A stretch of DNA of 20,011 bases from Cyclostephanos tholiformis (Eukaryota; Bacillariophyta; Thalassiosirophyceae; Thalassiosirales; Thalassiosiraceae). A program made the translations under genes and the position numbers. Positions 8,044 to 18,536 of the stretch are shown piece by piece (position 1 is the first letter of the stretch; every line of letters begins with the position of its first letter). The notes beneath the pieces are model-generated. The model had not been told where the DNA came from and did no database searches. It saw only the letters and a program-made list of their open reading frames with translations. The stretch lies in contig JALLPB010000214.1 in assembly GCA_036939975.1 (NCBI GenBank), forward strand, positions 1 to 20,011. Direction: 5' to 3'.

Positions 8044-11000
8044 TCAGTTAACACTCTCAGATGCTTTGGGGGACTCGCGTACTTTTTTGAGGTAACGCTG
8101 TTTCAAACTATCAAACTTCGCGAAAGTTGGTAATATCGACGATGATGACGAGCGAGCAATCATCGGCGTCTTCATCTCAGAGGATTGAAGTGTCCCACCG
8201 CGGGAGGTATCACTTGAAAGAGAGTGAGATCCACGATCTTCATCCTGGGGAGCAGATACGTTCCTGCTAACATTAGAGAGTCTCTCATCCAGTATCATTT
8301 CCTGAACTTCCACCCCATTTATCAATTTCCCTCGTGAATGTTTCTCTGAGGACCCCCCCCCAAAGGATTCTATTTGCTTTTGTTGGGAGAGACTTTCAAC
8401 CATTTGCATGCCCTCTTCCTTGAGTTGCACTGTTGATATTGACCCAGCCTCTTCTGGATGTTTTGATTCGCTGGTTAACGACAACAACTCTAACTCCTTC
8501 TGAACTGTTGACAAATCGTTTCGTTGACAAGTAGGCAGGTCCATCTCAGAATGCATGCGAAGAACACTTTCACTGAGTGTTTTTCTCATCTCTATAGCAT
8601 GCGATTCGCTTAGCTCGTTCGTAATGCGACTAACCTCTGCTAGATGTGACTCCTCTGCAAAAGCTTGAATACGCTGTATCTCTTTAGAGTACAATAATAT
8701 AACTTTCTTGCTTGCATTTTCCAATTCTTCGGCGTGGGGTGTTGACGACTGCTCTACTGTTCGAGCAATTACTTGGGACGACTTCCCATTGCGTTCTGTC
8801 TCTAAACACTTAATTTTCTCTCTCAAGTGAAATTCCTCTATTTGATGCTTTCCCAAAGATTTGGTCAGAATGAGCATTTTTTCACTTTGAGCCGCTAATT
8901 CGTCTTCCAATGTTCGCACTTGGCACTGACAGTCTGATAATGCATCTTTCATAGTATTTCGATCAAGCTGGCGCCAACGGAAACAGAAAAACCATTAGCA
9001 TACTGGAAGGAGACAGCATGATTGCATGTCACGTGATAGAAACTTACCTCAGACAAATAAGTGGAACTTAGAAAGCGCAGCAAAAGGGTTCTCAAATCCG
9101 AACCATTTAGTTTCGATAGCAACTTCAAAGCGGGCTCATGTTCGTCAAAAGCGTCGTGTACTGACTCATCCTCTATCATTGGAAATTTGGATCGCAGCTC
9201 CTCTATATAGTTTTCAACCAGCTCTATTTGTATCAAAAAGTCTTGGATGTTGTCTTCGCGATCTTTGATATCAGCGTTCTTTTCGATCGAATGTTCCATC
9301 GCTTCACACTCTCTTTTCATGCTATTGAGCATTTTAGTCTCAGTTGTCAGGGAATGAAATAGGCTCTCCCGAAGTGCGACTTTTGACTTATAAACCAATC
9401 GATTCTGCGTCAGTAAAACCCTATCTGTGACAGTCTTATCCAATACATGCTTGATTGAATCCGTTCTTGCATTTGATGAAGCACATATGGTAGTTTCTAC
9501 ATCGGAAATCGCCCTATTTTTTCTTCTCGCAGAAAAAGCCTCCTTCAGATTTGATTCAGTCTCCTTTAGCTTCTTTGAAAGATCGTCGTAGCGTGCTTGG
9601 CTACGCTCCAGATTTGCTTTCAATCGCATGTTTTCACCCTCTAATTTAAGGATCCTCTTCTGCGCAGCATTTTCTCTTCTCCTTGCATCTTGTATCTCTC
9701 GAGTTTTTGTTTTCGAGAAATCTCTTTGTCTCTTTGCGTCGTCCTGTTGCTTCTTTATCAAATTGGCTTTTATGCTTTTCATCTCTTCGATCCTTCTTTC
9801 CAGGCCCTTGCACCTTTGTGCGTCCAGCTCGGCGTCACGACATTTTTGTTGCTGTTTACGAACATCAAGTCTCGCACGGACAAGTGACGCCTTAACCTGG
9901 TCTAATTTAGACTTGATCCACGAGGACCCCTCACTAGACTGTGCTTTCTCCAGCTTCTCGATCAGCTCTTGTTTCTCGGCTTCGAGTTTTTGAACTTCAT
10001 TTGTCAATATCTCGTATTTTTCTTTCATATCGAAATATTGGATGGATCTCTTTTTGAGCTGAAGCAGTCTCTCTTCTTGTTCTTCAATGTCGTCGTCAAT
10101 TTTAGTTAATTGATCCTCGTGCTGGGTCTCCAGAAGCAACTCATCTGCGATTTGGATTTGTCCACCAGGATTAGCATCAATATCTGAACCATCTGAATCA
10201 TCATCGCCCTCATCGCGATCAAAGTCTTCGAATGCTGAAAATTCCCGACATCTCGGTAGCGTAACTAGGAATGACTTTGATTTTGTCTGGTCCGATGACG
10301 ATAACGACTTCAAGCCACTCAATTGAGCTGCCTTATCTTCAATAATTTTCAAGTACGATAGCACATCATTCCGTATCAGCAGACCTTCATTCACGACTCC
10401 AATATCTTGCAGGCGGTGTGAACATTCGTTTGACCGTTCAACTTCTGGCTCTGCCGATATCGAACTCGATCCACCATTGAATCGTTGCTTAATTAACTCG
10501 CATTTCAATAAATTTGTAAGAGTACGCAACATCCGTAATTCCTCGGCTGCTGCGTCAACTCCCTTTGTTGGGGCATTTTTAATATTCCGGGCTCGGTTTG
10601 CATAATGTAAAGTTGACAGGGTTTCACTGGCATTCGTGTCAGAAGGCGACACACAGGCCAGGAACAATGTCTGGCTATTGCCACCTAATGCATCCTGCAA
10701 CAGGCGAGTTAACTTCGATTGTCTGTACGGCTATTAGGTATCAGTTGTGTAGAGAAGCTAATCATTGGCCCTGTATGATGTTGAATGGAAAGGCAAAATG
10801 AAAGGTTGACTTACCACATGAACTCGTCCCCCTCTGGCCAGCTGTTCCTCGTCAGCTAGCGCGTTGATCACGTTTCCGAGGGCAAGCAAACCCTCGTTGA
10901 TTTTTATACCTTCCTTTGCACGGTCCCCTTCCGCCCCAGTCTTTTTCATCCGCTCGCTCCCTGCTAAATCAACAAAGGTGAATCGAGATGTAGTTATCAA

Positions 11001-11870
11001 TTCATCGCCGTCGGTACTCCGCGTCGTTTGATGAAGATTGACGACGAAACAAGCATGGGAGCGAGATGATGTCAAATTCATCAGCGTTGCAGCGGTCGTT
11101 CGATTCAATGTACCTGTATTTAGAATCTCCATCGCCTCCGAAGAATTGTTGATGGGAACGCATTTTAGACCCGTTACAAAAACTTCTCTGTTAGAACCTT
11201 CACGTATTTTTAAAGCTTTGCGATCATTATCCAACAGGTCATAAATATCTTCTCCGTAAACCTCAAGAAATGACGCGGACATTCGAAAATCAATGAGAGA
11301 GACCGATCGTTTTGACCCGCTATCAACTTCCCAATTTCTTAGCAATGCTTTCTCAGATTCCTCTCTCAGTTGGACTAATGATGCAAACAAATCTGACGTA
11401 AATCGTGGGATGAGACCAATGTTGTCACATAGCTTTCCTGAATTCTCCTCAAAAAATCTACCCGCTTCAGAGCCCATTGTATATGTTTTTCCACTGCCTG
11501 TCTGACCATAGGCAATCACTGTGGCGTTGTAGCCGCCCAAGAACGCTTCCAGCAATTGTGGAGCGATATTGGAATAAAGCTCCAGCTGCGTCACCCTTGG
11601 GTGGAAGACAGAGTCGAAGGTGAATTTCCGTTTGGATAATGATACAGTTCGATCAAATGCGTTTCCTGAGCATACAGCAGGAGCGGAGGCGTTTTTATAT
11701 AGATTCGGGGTTTTGTTCAGGTTCGCTCCAAGCTTCAATATGAATCAAAATTCATTGCTGTAATACTCACCATCAACGACCACCTTCCCACCCTCATTTG
11801 TTTCTCTTGATGTCAAGGGGCGTATTCGCACTGCGACCTTAACTTGGGACTCATTGGGGGTTTCTACCAT
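8044..11870 (-). CDS. Kinesin-4 family motor (KIF4/chromokinesin-like), 4 exons, 1205 aa
   Basis: Kinesin-4 proteins are plus-end microtubule motors acting on the spindle midzone, chromosomes or flagella. Proposed exons are 11870-11771, 11725-10815, 10730-9048 and 8967-8044, with GT-AG introns of 45, 84 and 80 bp that keep the frame. The N-terminal motor shows VAVRIRPL near residue 12, P-loop GQTGSGKT at 107-114, switch I NLTSSRSH at 250-257, switch II DLAGSE at 286-291, and [19 protein letters not shown] at 338-356. ACVSPSDTN and [11 protein letters not shown] follow, a kinesin-4 hallmark. A long charged coiled coil follows (about 530-760); its [20 protein letters not shown] stretch resembles the KIF4 stalk. 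The last exon adds more coiled coil and a Ser-rich tail. The 45-bp first intron is unusually short; its acceptor TTGGAG was chosen because it alone restores the frame. The start ATG opens straight into the motor. KIF4 is more likely than KIF21 or KIF27, but not proven. Confidence 0.88.
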
Positions 11871-12180
11871 CGCTCTAAGTGCGTCAATCAGCCTCGCAAT
11901 TACCAGAAGCTACCGCTACCACTGACGGTGTCTTGTTCAGAATACCCTCCATACCCCCGGGCCCGGCAAGCGCGTCAGGTATGCAGGGATCTGACGCGCG
12001 TCTTAAAACCAAAAAATATCATGTACTACCTATTCTGAGAAATCGATGAGTTAGGTAGCAACCCGCCAAATTAAAAAAAAACCTCCATTTCGCAAAAAAT
12101 ATTTCGGCGGGAACAGCCAGAGTTTAAATTATTTCTTCCCGCTAAATCTCATTTTGTGACACTTTCCTGGGTGCTACTGT
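11871..12180. other. Upstream region of the kinesin gene
   Basis: This is the presumed promoter of the minus-strand kinesin, ending at the left target duplication of the retrotransposon. It contains A-runs near 12073-12080 and 12094-12099 and three E2F-like motifs. A + strand frame at 11844-12038 mostly overlaps the kinesin first exon and upstream DNA and is not credible as a gene. Confidence 0.5.
12062..12142 (-). promoter_or_regulatory. Cluster of three E2F-like motifs upstream of the kinesin
   Basis: The sequence shows CCCGCCAAA at 12062-12070 (TTTGGCGGG on the minus strand), GGCGGGAA at 12106-12113 and TTCCCGC at 12136-12142. These match the E2F/DP consensus TTTSSCGS or TTCCCGCC known from animals and plants. 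They lie about 190-270 bp before the kinesin start codon. E2F control of mitotic kinesins is established in other eukaryotes; its use here is inference. Confidence 0.4.
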
Positions 12181-12185
12181 ATGTT
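12181..12185. repeat. Left target site duplication ATGTT
   Basis: ATGTT directly precedes the left LTR and is repeated exactly after the right LTR at 17387-17391. Five base pairs is the usual duplication length for copia integrases. Confidence 0.9.
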
Positions 12186-12347
12186 TGCTAAACAGTAATA
12201 ACGTGATGGAGGTAAGGAATGGTGATTACTTATTTATGAGTCTAAGCTATTAGGTTGTCTCTTCGAAAACCTTCTGGGAGAGACTTTAAATTTCCTCTCT
12301 TCGCTAAAATTCGCTTTGCTAGCTCTCGTAGTCTAGCTTGTCTAACA
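12186..12347 (-). repeat. 3' LTR (left copy) of the retrotransposon
   Basis: This copy is 162 bp and shares long blocks with the right copy, including GTGATTACTTATTTATGAGT and the terminal GTCTAGCTTGTCTAACA. It differs by scattered substitutions and a small length difference near 12315-12330. The preceding internal DNA has only a short purine run (AAGGG on the minus strand) as a possible polypurine tract. Confidence 0.92.
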
Positions 12348-12401
12348 CACCCTTGTAGCATAGCGATTTTTCTGGTGATGTTTTGGTTTGTCCATCAATT
12401 T

Positions 12402-13080
12402 TCATGCGTTGAGGTCTGTTAGGGCTTTGACTTTGGTCAAAAATTCTGCTCTCACATTGACATGGTGCATTGGTGGATGATGTTTCATAAAATAATCTGT
12501 GAGGTTTGTCCCCCCCGGCCGCCAATAAATTTTAAATTGCCCCTGTGATTCCTGGTCGTGTAGCCAATAGAATCACATGTCCATAGCCTTGGTGCATTTT
12601 GGCTGAATTTTATTGTTGATTACTCCCTCTGCTGTCATGTTGCTGATCTGGATTGGTGTTTTTGGTTGGGGATGTCCCATCTCCTCAAGGATTTGTCATA
12701 GGTAGACAGCTTCTTTCGTGTTGAGGTATAATGCTCCCAGTTCGGCTTTAGCCACCGAGGACATTATTGCTTTAATGATGGTTGCATGAGTCAGAATAGC
12801 ACCATTGTTTGGGGGGAATGTTTCATTGTTCATTAGGAAAAAATGTCCTCTTGCTTGGCTGCGTGCGTTCTCCTCATTGCAATACCCTGCATTGCTGTGG
12901 ACTGACAGTGTCATTTTGCTCGTGTTATATGTTATTATCACCTATTCTTGTGTGGTGCAATAATCTAACAATTGCTCTACATTTTTCATTGTCTCCTGTG
13001 TCGGCTTTGCTTGTTTGGTTGCTATTGAGCTGAGGGCCATGAGAATAGTTGGATTGACTGCCCTCGCATAATACAATAAT
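12402..13080 (-). pseudogene. Copia RNase H domain and pol C-terminus, degenerate
   Basis: The frame ending at TGA 12404-12402 carries HSNAGY and the downstream AELGALYL block of the copia RNase H. It ends with GGTNLTDYFMKHHPPMHH, the pol terminus usual in diatom elements. Breaks are a TAG at 12944-12942, a TGA at 12698-12696, and a frame change from the reverse transcriptase near 13070-13085. The catalytic Asp of the usual HSDA motif reads Asn (codon at 12893-12891). Confidence 0.8.
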
Positions 13081-14602
13081 GTCTCTGCAACTGCTTGAAC
13101 ATATTGGTTTCTTCCTTGGAGAGGGGGGGAGACTTGTTATTGTCCTTGGCGTATTGTATTTTTGCACCATATTTTGGCTTCACATGTGGATGTGGTGAGT
13201 TCTGAGTTTTTTTTTGCATTTCATGTTTGAATCTCGTGAATGCCTTCTCAAGGTAGCCAGGCATGTGAATGTGATTTTTTCGATTTTCATATTCCCACTC
13301 GATGGTGAGTCCAATGTATTTGGTAGCCTCTCTGTCCACTGTGATTGTGCAGTCCTTTTTTAATGCATTGATTATGTGGTCCGCACTATTCTCAAACATA
13401 ACTTTTATTGCAAAGTCGTCTACTACCAGTGTGAACACGGTTGGTCTGGTTTTGTGAGTCCAGAGGCCTGGTATGATTTTGCTTTGGTAGTAACCATGTG
13501 TTGCCAGTCTGGTTTCCAACAGTTCTTGTGCCATGCTTCCTGCCTGCAGTGACCTGTACATGTCCTTTCTTATTTCACAGTAAACATATTTGTCGTCTGT
13601 TATTTTCTTATGTAAGTTGTATTCGTTAATGATCTCTTCTGGAATGTCAGATTCTTTGAGGCGCATGTATTCCCAGAATTTCATTGGTGAATTCAGGTAG
13701 AAATCTTTTATATCAATCATGATGCAGCATGCTCCAAGGGTGGATATGATGCTGTTTACCAGGCATTTGAATAGTGTCATGTCTGCCATTGGTGTTCCAC
13801 AGTCGTCTGGATAGTTGATTTGATTGGCTCCTGCTTTAAGTCTCGTGTGTTCTTTTTCCTTTTTATTCAGCCTGAAGTCACAAGTGAAACTGCCGTATGT
13901 CACATCTCTCATTCGTTCAGATGGGACTTGGTCTTTTTGGATGAATCTGATCATGTCAGTTCCTTTGATGTGTCTATTTTTAAGTTCTTGGGCAAGTTGT
14001 CCAAATTTGGTTGCTGCCGAAATGTTCCATGTTTTTTTGTAATATGGGTGCCAAAGGAGTTGTTGGTAATTCAGGTATGTGTTGGTTTCTTTATCGTGAA
14101 TTAGTTGTGCGTGTTTGATGTTTCTTGTAATTTGTTTGAGGTGCGTACTTCTATGTGGGATCCATGCCATCATTTTTGCTTCAATGTGGTTTCTAATCTG
14201 TTCTCTCATTTCCATTCTTGTTGCGTTGATCTCTTTTGTGGTTTGTTTATTATGCACTCGTGGAGATGATTTTTTCAGGATCGGTTTGTCAATCGTGGCT
14301 GTAGGGATAGGTTCAGTTCTTATTCATTGTGGTGGTTTGATCACCCTTGGAGTTGGTCCTGTCTCTCTTGCCTCTGTCTCCATTGGCGCATTTGTTGCAT
14401 CATTGAAAGTGAACCTTCATTGTGCTGGTCTTGTGTCAGTTGGTGTCTGAGCCATTTCTGGTATGTTGTTGAGAATTGCATCGAGTTTCTTGAGTGCTTC
14501 AATCTGATCTAGTCCGGTTTGATTGCTCTTTCCTTTTAATGCTTGCATTAGGTCAATCAAAGCTTTGGTGATGACGTCTACAGGGGTTAAGGGGGGTTGC
14601 AA
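13022..14602 (-). pseudogene. Copia reverse transcriptase domain, degenerate
   Basis: This frame contains the copia RT blocks YGSFTCDFRLNKKEKEHTR, then MIDIKDFYLNSPM, and the catalytic LVVDDF (Asp-Asp codons at 13420-13415), followed by YIGLTIEWEYENR. It would copy the element RNA into DNA. A single frame runs from about 14602 but is cut by TGA at 14419-14417 and 14326-14324, both in the spacer before the domain. The 411-codon core (14257-13022) is uninterrupted and keeps its catalytic aspartates. The change from the integrase frame falls at a C-run near 14591-14596. Confidence 0.88.
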
Positions 14603-16205
14603 TATATTTCATCTTGAAGAATTCTATGTCTGATATTCTCTCACTTTTCATCTGCTTTACATAGATCACATGACATTGGTGATGCTCTGGGGATGTTTGT
14701 AAGTACCATCCATTGATTGTGTTTGTTGTCCATGATCCTTGTCTCTCATTTCTTTGATGTATTTGCACCGCCCATCCCATAGGTGCTAGTGGCATTTTGT
14801 TATAATCGAAGTTGCCATGGACATATTGCCATGCTGATATCATTGGTACTGCATTGGATTGACGTAGAAGGTTTAGTGTCAGTATGGTTTGTGGGAGGAG
14901 TCTGTCCCATAATCTCATCAGGAATGTATCATCATCTCCCGCTAAGACTGACTTGAAGTGGTTCTTGAAGGTTTGTATTGCTCGTTCTGCTAAGTTTCTT
15001 CTATGATTGTTGGGTAGAACTAACTGGATTGTGCAATTCATTTGTATTTCCCATTTGAATTCTGCTGATGCTTCATTGTCTAGGATGTGGGTCTTTGGTT
15101 TGACTGTTCTGGATGCTGTAAGTCTCAACCAAAGTGCCTGGTAAGCTCTTATCATTGCTCCTTCTGATTTGTTTTTCATAGGTTCTGCATCAATAAAATT
15201 TCCATCTACTTTGACTAAAACCATCATGTATTGGTTTCCTTTGCTTGATGTTGCAGGGAAACATCCCATCTGATCACGATGCATCATGTCTGTTGCATTG
15301 TGGATTTTGGTGTGTATGTCTCGGGCTTTTGGGATGACTCTAGGTACGTTTGGTTCAATTTCCTCTCACACCCTTGTTGATCATACTCCTTGTCTCTGAC
15401 ATTTCACATGTTCCTTTTGAGTTTTGTCTGATTCTGGGAAGTGACATCAGACTGTGTTTAGGGTTATCATTGGCCATGTGTTGAAATTTCCTGCTTTGAT
15501 GGCTTTGATCCACATCTCCTTGATGGGGAATCCCACTGCTGCATGTAGATATCACACCATCTCCTTTATTGATGGTAGGTCAAATGTGTGATGTGCTCGC
15601 TCGTTCATTGACTTTTTGTCTGCTAATACCGTCCAAAATTTTGCTCCTTTTGTTTTGCACCCTTGAAGAATGGGTGGTTCCATCATTGTTACTGTGACTG
15701 TTCCTGGTTTATGGATCATCACTCCATCTTCTTCCAGGTGAAAGATTGTGGTGTCTCCCTCTTTGGCCATTTTGTTGATGCTGATGAGGGGGTTATTTAG
15801 TCCTGGGAGGATGTCCGTCTCTCTTGCTCTGTTGCTCAGTTGTTTGAAAGGAAGTTGGGTCTTATATGATGCTTGTAGTTTGGTGTTATCTGGTAATTAC
15901 ACCTCTTTGTTTGACTTTCCTTTCTTTGGCAAGTTCATTTCTTCTGGGACAAAATTTGATGTTGCTCCCAAGTCTATGACTAACTTCAGTGTCAATATCA
16001 TCCTCCCCAGTTGCCAAGTCTCTGTTACTATGGGCCCCATGCACCTTCAGGTGCTCTTTGTTGACTTCCAGTTGGATGGGTGGGAGTCCTTGTTCTTTTC
16101 AAATTCCCAGCACACCTCTTCTGCTTTGGCTGGGTGTTTCTTTCCACAGTTCTTGCAGATAGGTGCGTCGTTGTACTTCTTGCACCTTTCTTCTCTCATT
16201 TCTTT
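14553..16205 (-). pseudogene. Copia zinc-knuckle-like motif, protease and integrase, degenerate
   Basis: One frame spans this region. It carries a Cys-X2-Cys-X3-His-X7-Cys motif (16157-16110), an aspartic-protease-like site reading DLGATSN at 15974-15954 where DSG or DTG is expected, and an integrase core. The integrase acidic triad appears as Asp (15275-15273), Asp in ILDNEAS (15080-15078) and Glu in NLAER (14987-14985). In-frame stops are TAA at 15899-15897 and TGA at 15554-15552, 15449-15447, 15383-15381 and 15368-15366. The altered protease site and five stops mean no active polyprotein. Confidence 0.87.
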
Positions 16206-17175
16206 TTCCTTTCATCATTCAACTGACTGTTGGGTTCTTTCTTCTCATTATTGATGAGTGCCATCATCCCTTTCATTGCTTTGGTGGTGCTTTTGATTAG
16301 GGCTTTCATTTGTTGGGAGTGTTTCTCCATCAGTGCCACGATCAGTTCTTCGGTTGCCTCTGCTTGATCCTCAATCATGTTTGCTTTGAAGTTCTTTGCA
16401 GTAAGTTTGTTCTGCTTGTTTTCCTTTGCGTACTCTGCTCAGATGAAAGTCTTAATGTTTTACCATGTCTTTTGTGCCACTGGTTGGTTTTCCCACTCTC
16501 GGACAGCCAGATTGAATTCGCTTGAGGCTTTGAGATAGAAAAGTGCCATGTCATGGCATTCATTAAGGTCCGAGTTGATTCCTGCTCGTGTGAGTCCTTG
16601 TATTGCTTTTTTAACCCTGTTAAAGTATAGTTGTGGGACTTCACTTGCATCCCATTCTCCGTCTTGTTCTGCTAACAAGTTTTTGTGTCCGTGAAATCTA
16701 ATGCTCCTCCTTGGTTTTGAAGGTGGTTCATCCTGTCCGTTGGTGTTTGATTTAAAAAACCCAGGATTTTGTCTTCGATCTCGAGTAAGTACTCATGATC
16801 TACTGCTTCCAGTATGATGTCTTTTGTTGCCTGCACAACTCCTTGGAAAGTCTCATACTCCCTCACTTCTTCTTTGTGTTCCACTTCCAATCTTGTTCGG
16901 ACTCCTGCTGCTGCATTTCTTGGTACACCTGCTGGATAGTTTCCCGGGTTGGCTAGATTGGCAAAGGGGGCTCCTGCAATCAAAAGATACCTTGCTGGAT
17001 CCATGAGAATTCCTGCATGGCCATGGCTCCCTCCCCCAAGTGTCATTGGAATGTTGGCAAGGATCACAATCACTTCTTTTTCGAGGATTGTCAAGTCTTG
17101 GTTTGTCGGTTGTCCATGGATTTTGGCTACCGTTTCTTTTTGGACTTCCTCTCGAATGTTGGTGTGTACTCCCAT
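16196..17175 (-). pseudogene. Copia gag, degenerate
   Basis: The ATG at 17175 opens a 167-codon frame ending GGALDFTDTKTC. The homologous continuation (LLAEQDGEWDASEVPQLYFN) sits in another frame from about 16678, indicating a one-base loss. That second frame is cut by TAA at 16462-16460 and TGA at 16441-16439, and it ends in an A-rich run near 16200 where another frame change leads to the zinc-knuckle-like motif. The content matches diatom copia gag by recalled similarity. It begins about 55 bp inside the 5' LTR. Confidence 0.78.
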
Positions 17176-17230
17176 AGTTGTAAGGATGGTAAAATGTGCT
17201 TCTGCTTTAGTAAATAAAATAAATAATCAT

Positions 17231-17386
17231 TGCTGAACAGTGACAACATGATAGAGGTAATGAATAGGTGATTACTTATTTATGAGTCTAAGCTATTAGG
17301 TTGTCTCTTCTAAAACCTTCTGGGAGAGAATTTAAATTTTCTCTCTTTGCTAAAATTCGCTGCCTTGTAGTCTAGCTTGTCTAACA
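17231..17386 (-). repeat. 5' LTR (right copy) of the retrotransposon
   Basis: This 156-bp copy pairs with 12186-12347. In the element's orientation it would carry the promoter and start of the genomic RNA. An AT-rich spacer (17207-17230) separates it from gag. Confidence 0.92.
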
Positions 17387-17391
17387 ATGTT
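17387..17391. repeat. Right target site duplication ATGTT
   Basis: This is an exact copy of 12181-12185, directly after the right LTR. Confidence 0.9.
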
Positions 17392-18099
17392 ACTATGTAA
17401 AGCCCTAAGTATTCTAATCCTCACTCTTTTCCTCTATCCCTCCCTATTGTGTAGGTAGGGATTCTGGGACTTGAGGAGACTGACAGGGCTCTATATGGGT
17501 GGGATCAGTTTATGGAAGCGTGGAGTGTATGGTGCTCATAACCTCTCAGTATCATGTTGTCCATACAAGTGTGTGGGAGTGGATAGCATAAAGAGTGGCT
17601 ACTAAGGTAAGGGCTATGCTATAGTAACGCTGTATGTTTGGCCTCAATTTACTATCTGGTCCCTAAAAATTGAGAATTTTGCTTTGCTACCGCTGAGACT
17701 ATTGTTGGGCAGGTTGAATAAATGTGAAGTCCTGCCTGGGTAGGGGCTGTATTGATAAAAAATAAATAAAATATCGAAAATTAAAATTTGAAGTGGGGGT
17801 TTCATAATACTACCATGCTGAGTAATAGTCATTTCGCACACTTCTGAAAAAAAATAACCTAACCCACATATTTTGTGACTTTTTTGGGACATTTTTACTA
17901 GCAAATTTGGTCTTTTTTGATTATTGCAGCCCTCCTTCTACAGTATTATGACCCCATTCCTCCCACAAAGCTACACACAAACTCACCCACATCAAATGTA
18001 ACTGCTTAAGGAGTGTTTCCCCTGAAAATATAGTTCCTGATCATTAATCCATGATGTAATTCCTCTTGCCAAGCCCCAAGTATTTCCCCGGATTGCCTT
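17392..18099. other. Non-coding region with no recognised feature
   Basis: No supported gene, RNA or mobile element was seen. A minus-strand frame of 86 codons (17904-17644) has no motif and AT-driven composition, so it was left out. The DNA is AT-rich with short homopolymer runs. Confidence 0.4.
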
Positions 18100-18536
18100 C
18101 TGTTGAGCCCGAATGACTTATTGGTGTCATGCTTGAGGCTCCAAACCCCCGCAGATTGCATCCCACATTCATATTAAATGTATAAAAAGTATTTTAGCAT
18201 CTTATTATGCTGTGGAGGGGCATATGGTGAGAGTGGATCTCAAGGAAAATTGGGGTAGGGTGGAGCCTGAAGCCTGAGCGATGTTGTAATGTCATGGTTG
18301 AGGCTACAAACCCGCATAGATTGCATCCCACATCCAAATCATATGTATAAAAAGTATTTTAGCATCTTGCTAAGCTGTGGATGGGCATATGGGTCCGCCT
18401 GTACACTGTTGCTCTTGTGCCAGGTGATGTATGATTTTGGGAAAATCAGGGTATGGTTGAGCCCGAGTGATGTTGTAGGATCATGCTTGAGGCTCCAAAA
18501 CCACTTGGAGTGCATCCAACATCCATATATCATATA
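18100..18536. repeat. Degenerate tandem repeat, three copies of about 165-190 bp
   Basis: The block TCATG(C/G)TTGAGGCT appears at 18127, 18292 and 18481. After the first two copies the sequences share GATTGCATCCCACAT, then ATGTATAAAAAGTATTTTAG and a GGGCATATGG. Each copy is preceded by a related GAGCC-GA block (near 18108, 18263 and 18458). Copy three diverges or is cut where the MITE begins. No coding capacity is evident. Confidence 0.8.

Larger units (their letters stand above)
12186..17386 (-). mobile_element. Ty1/copia-type LTR retrotransposon, decayed, 5201 bp
   Basis: Direct LTRs of 162 and 156 bp bound the element. In the minus orientation they begin TGTTAGAC and end CAGCA or TAGCA, so the element has TG...CA ends, and a perfect ATGTT duplication flanks it. 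Read on the minus strand, the order is gag, zinc-knuckle-like motif, protease, integrase, reverse transcriptase, RNase H. Integrase before reverse transcriptase defines the copia superfamily. The coding regions match the type common in diatom genomes (recalled similarity). Multiple stops and at least four frame changes make it non-autonomous. The LTRs differ at roughly a tenth of positions, so the insertion is not recent. No standard TGG-type primer binding site follows the 5' LTR. Confidence 0.93.

Noticed and set aside
9628..9993. 121-codon + strand frame opposite the kinesin stalk
   Set aside because: Phe/Ser/Leu-rich antisense of a Lys/Glu-rich coiled coil, a usual shadow.
14115..14450. 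111-codon + strand hydrophobic frame
   Set aside because: Lies opposite the integrase-RT spacer and RT N-terminus; hydrophobic bias comes from T-rich antisense of the element.
15748..16254. 168-codon + strand frame in the retrotransposon
   Set aside because: Antisense to recognisable protease and gag sequence; no motif of its own.
18100..18536. Possible CRISPR array
   Set aside because: Only three long, degenerate copies with no uniform short repeat and spacer pattern, in a eukaryotic context.
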